From an archaeon CG07_land_8_20_14_0_80_38_8 (lineage in GTDB: Archaea > Nanobdellota > Nanobdellia > Tiddalikarchaeales > Tiddalikarchaeaceae): a DNA stretch of 7,241 nt. The position numbers and the translations under genes are program-made. Below the pieces are notes generated by a model. It made no database searches, was not told the origin of the DNA, and was given only the letters and a program-made list of their open reading frames with translations. This document shows, in pieces, positions 5,869-7,241 of this stretch (position 1 is its first letter; each line of letters opens with the position of its first letter). The stretch covers positions 1 through 7,241 of the forward strand of contig PEWF01000025.1 of assembly GCA_002779595.1 (NCBI GenBank), written 5' to 3'.

Positions 5869-6504
5869 ATGCCAAAGACGAAAACCAAGGAGAAAACTGA
5901 ACCAGAAGATAATTACTTAGTCCCTCTTGATGATTACTTAAAATCAGGCATCCACATAGGAACCAAGTTTGAAAACCAGAGCGTTAAGGATTTCATTTAC
6001 AAAACCAAACCCAGCGGTTTGAAAATACTTGACGTGCAAAAAGTGGATGAAAGATTAAGGTTAGGCGCTAAATTCCTGTCGCAGTTCGATCCCCAGGACA
6101 TCCTGTTAGTGTGCAGGAGGGAAACAGGGTACAAGGCAGTGAAGAAACTCGCAGAAGCAACAGGCATGAGGTGCATAATCGGCAGGTACTTGCCCGGAAC
6201 AATAACAAACACCCAGTTCTCCTCATTCATAGAGCCGAAAATATTGTTCGCGTGCGACCCATGGCATGACAAGCAGGCAGTGAAGGATGCAGTATTGTGC
6301 AATATTCCAATAATGGCATTAATCGGCTCAAACAATTCAATTGAAAGCATTGACTTCGCAGTACCCTGCAATAATAAGAGCAGGAAAAGCCTGCCGTTAA
6401 TATTTTACATACTCGCAAGGGAGTACCTGAAAAATAAGGGAATTATAAAGAAGGACTCTGATTTTAAACTAAAATTGGAAGATTTCACTGATGATGAATT
6501 ATAG
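5869..6504 (+). CDS. rps2: 30S ribosomal protein S2 (archaeal uS2)
   Basis: S2 binds the small-subunit head/body region and is needed for translation initiation. The 211-residue product is of the archaeal/eukaryal type. It has a short Lys/Glu-rich N-terminal tail (1-15), YLKSGIHIGTK (23-33), FIYKTKPSGLKILDVQKVDERLRL (42-65) and GRYLPGTITN (105-114). Further blocks are the EPKILFACDPWHDKQAVKDA stretch (122-141), NIPIMALIGSNN and the late VPCNNKSRKSLPLIFYILAREYL (165-187). In many homologues the segment after ALIG begins with Asp-Thr, and here it reads SNNS. The start at 5869 is the only one that keeps the tail and lies one base after rpoK, so translation probably depends on coupling. There is no strong Shine-Dalgarno (only AGAG). 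The TAG stop lies inside the start of the next gene. Confidence 0.96.
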   Translation: MPKTKTKEKTEPEDNYLVPLDDYLKSGIHIGTKFENQSVKDFIYKTKPSGLKILDVQKVDERLRLGAKFLSQFDPQDILLVCRRETGYKAVKKLAEATGMRCIIGRYLPGTITNTQFSSFIEPKILFACDPWHDKQAVKDAVLCNIPIMALIGSNNSIESIDFAVPCNNKSRKSLPLIFYILAREYLKNKGIIKKDSDFKLKLEDFTDDEL

Positions 6505-7241
6505 GAAAGACATTGCCAGCGGCAAGTATTACAAGAATTCAAAAAAGGAATTAAACAACCAGATTAAGCAATGCTTCCTTGACAAAAAATTCGGACCAGG
6601 CAGCCTGCCTCTGGCTAAGAAAACTGACGAGTTCAAAGCATTCATAATGCCCCACGCAGGCTATGATTTCAGCGGCTGCTGCGCAGCGCACGCCTGCAAA
6701 AAAATTGGAGAGAACACGAATCCTGAAATAATAATAATTCTTGGTGTTAATCATCATGGCTACGGTGAAGGCGCTTCCATTTTCCCTGAAGGCTGCTGGC
6801 TCACGCCATTGGGAAAATCAGCAGTTGACAAGGATTTTAATGATGAATTATTAAAGCATGGCTGTTTCATCCCTGACGAGTTAAGCCACTCAATGGAGCA
6901 CAGCATAGAAGTGCAACTCCCATTCCTGCAGTACATTTTCAGTGATGAAATGCCGGGCATTGTGCCAATATTGATTAATGCTGAATTCACTGACAATGAA
7001 AGCATAAAACTCCTGGGCAATGCTTTGTTCAAAACCTGGATGAAAACAGGGAAGAGGATATTATTCATTGCATCAAGCGATTTCTCGCACGTGGGCGAAG
7101 GCTACGGTTTCATACCCTTCAAAGACAGGGGTGCGGAACTGGACAGGAAAGTTAAAATTTTGGACAATGAATTAATGCAGTACTTATTGGATCTTGACGC
7201 TGCAAAAGCCGCCAAATTCGCTGATGAGAAGCACTTGACTG
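6491..7241 (+). CDS. MEMO family protein (AmmeMemoRadiSam system protein B), cut by the right edge
   Basis: The open frame starts with two ATG codons (6491 and 6494) inside the last codons of rps2 and runs off the right edge after 250 codons. It probably lacks only the last few tens of residues. It matches the MEMO family, related to extradiol dioxygenases and found in archaea and eukaryotes. Its natural substrate is unsettled, although the human protein is reported to bind metal. Visible family blocks are GKYY near the N-terminus, PHAGYDFSG (54-62), LGVNHHGYG (84-92), TPLG (105-108), SHSMEHSIEVQLPFLQ (132-147) and SSDFSHVG (195-202). H55, H88/H89, D197 and H200 correspond to the conserved pocket residues of the family. 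By genome context in other species it partners with an AMMECR1-domain protein and a radical SAM enzyme, neither of which is in the window. MEMO directly after rps2 is a recurrent archaeal arrangement. Confidence 0.93.
   Translation, partial: MMNYRKDIASGKYYKNSKKELNNQIKQCFLDKKFGPGSLPLAKKTDEFKAFIMPHAGYDFSGCCAAHACKKIGENTNPEIIIILGVNHHGYGEGASIFPEGCWLTPLGKSAVDKDFNDELLKHGCFIPDELSHSMEHSIEVQLPFLQYIFSDEMPGIVPILINAEFTDNESIKLLGNALFKTWMKTGKRILFIASSDFSHVGEGYGFIPFKDRGAELDRKVKILDNELMQYLLDLDAAKAAKFADEKHLT

Noticed and set aside
1..7241. CRISPR arrays, insertion sequences, tRNA or rRNA genes
   Set aside because: No regularly spaced repeats, transposase-like product, terminal repeats or tRNA-like cloverleaf were seen, and nearly every base belongs to a housekeeping gene.

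Overview
This window is a densely packed, single-strand archaeal gene cluster of the kind called the exosome/proteasome superoperon. All ten genes I can support lie on the + strand. An archaeal source follows from the content: a Pop5-type RNase P protein, a 20S proteasome alpha subunit, SBDS, the Rrp4-Rrp41-Rrp42 exosome core, FAU-1, the RNA polymerase K (Rpb6-like) subunit, an archaeal/eukaryal-type S2 and a MEMO family protein. Shine-Dalgarno sites of the GGTGA type appear before several genes. The moderate-to-low GC, very short intergenic gaps and rearranged gene order would fit a small-genome lineage such as DPANN, but the sequence alone does not let me name the lineage.

Layout: 2-310 is the C-terminal end of an unrecognised protein cut by the left edge. 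After 36 bases comes the RNase P protein Pop5 (347-676), which overlaps the proteasome alpha gene psmA (654-1358). A 22-base A/T-rich gap leads to SBDS (1381-2082). Then follow rrp4 (2093-2803), rrp41 (2800-3522), a FAU-1 type RNA-binding/RNase E/G-like protein (3519-4901) and rrp42 (4898-5686). Each gene from rrp4 to rrp42 overlaps the next by four bases (ATGA). Seven bases on is a 57-residue RNA polymerase subunit K gene (5694-5867). One base later starts ribosomal protein S2 (5869-6504), and a MEMO family gene (6491 to the right edge) overlaps the end of S2 by 14 bases.

Functionally the cluster joins RNA processing and decay (RNase P, exosome ring and cap, FAU-1), ribosome assembly (SBDS, S2), transcription (RpoK) and protein degradation (proteasome alpha). 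Two points of gene order stand out. The FAU-1 gene sits between the two subunits of the exosome hexameric ring, and the overlaps imply co-translation with both. The exosome operon also runs directly into the tail of what is, in many archaea, a separate operon (rpoN-rpoK-eno-rps2-MEMO), with the genes that usually lie around that junction missing. I see no mobile element, CRISPR array, tRNA or rRNA gene. No stretch over 300 bases lacks a gene.
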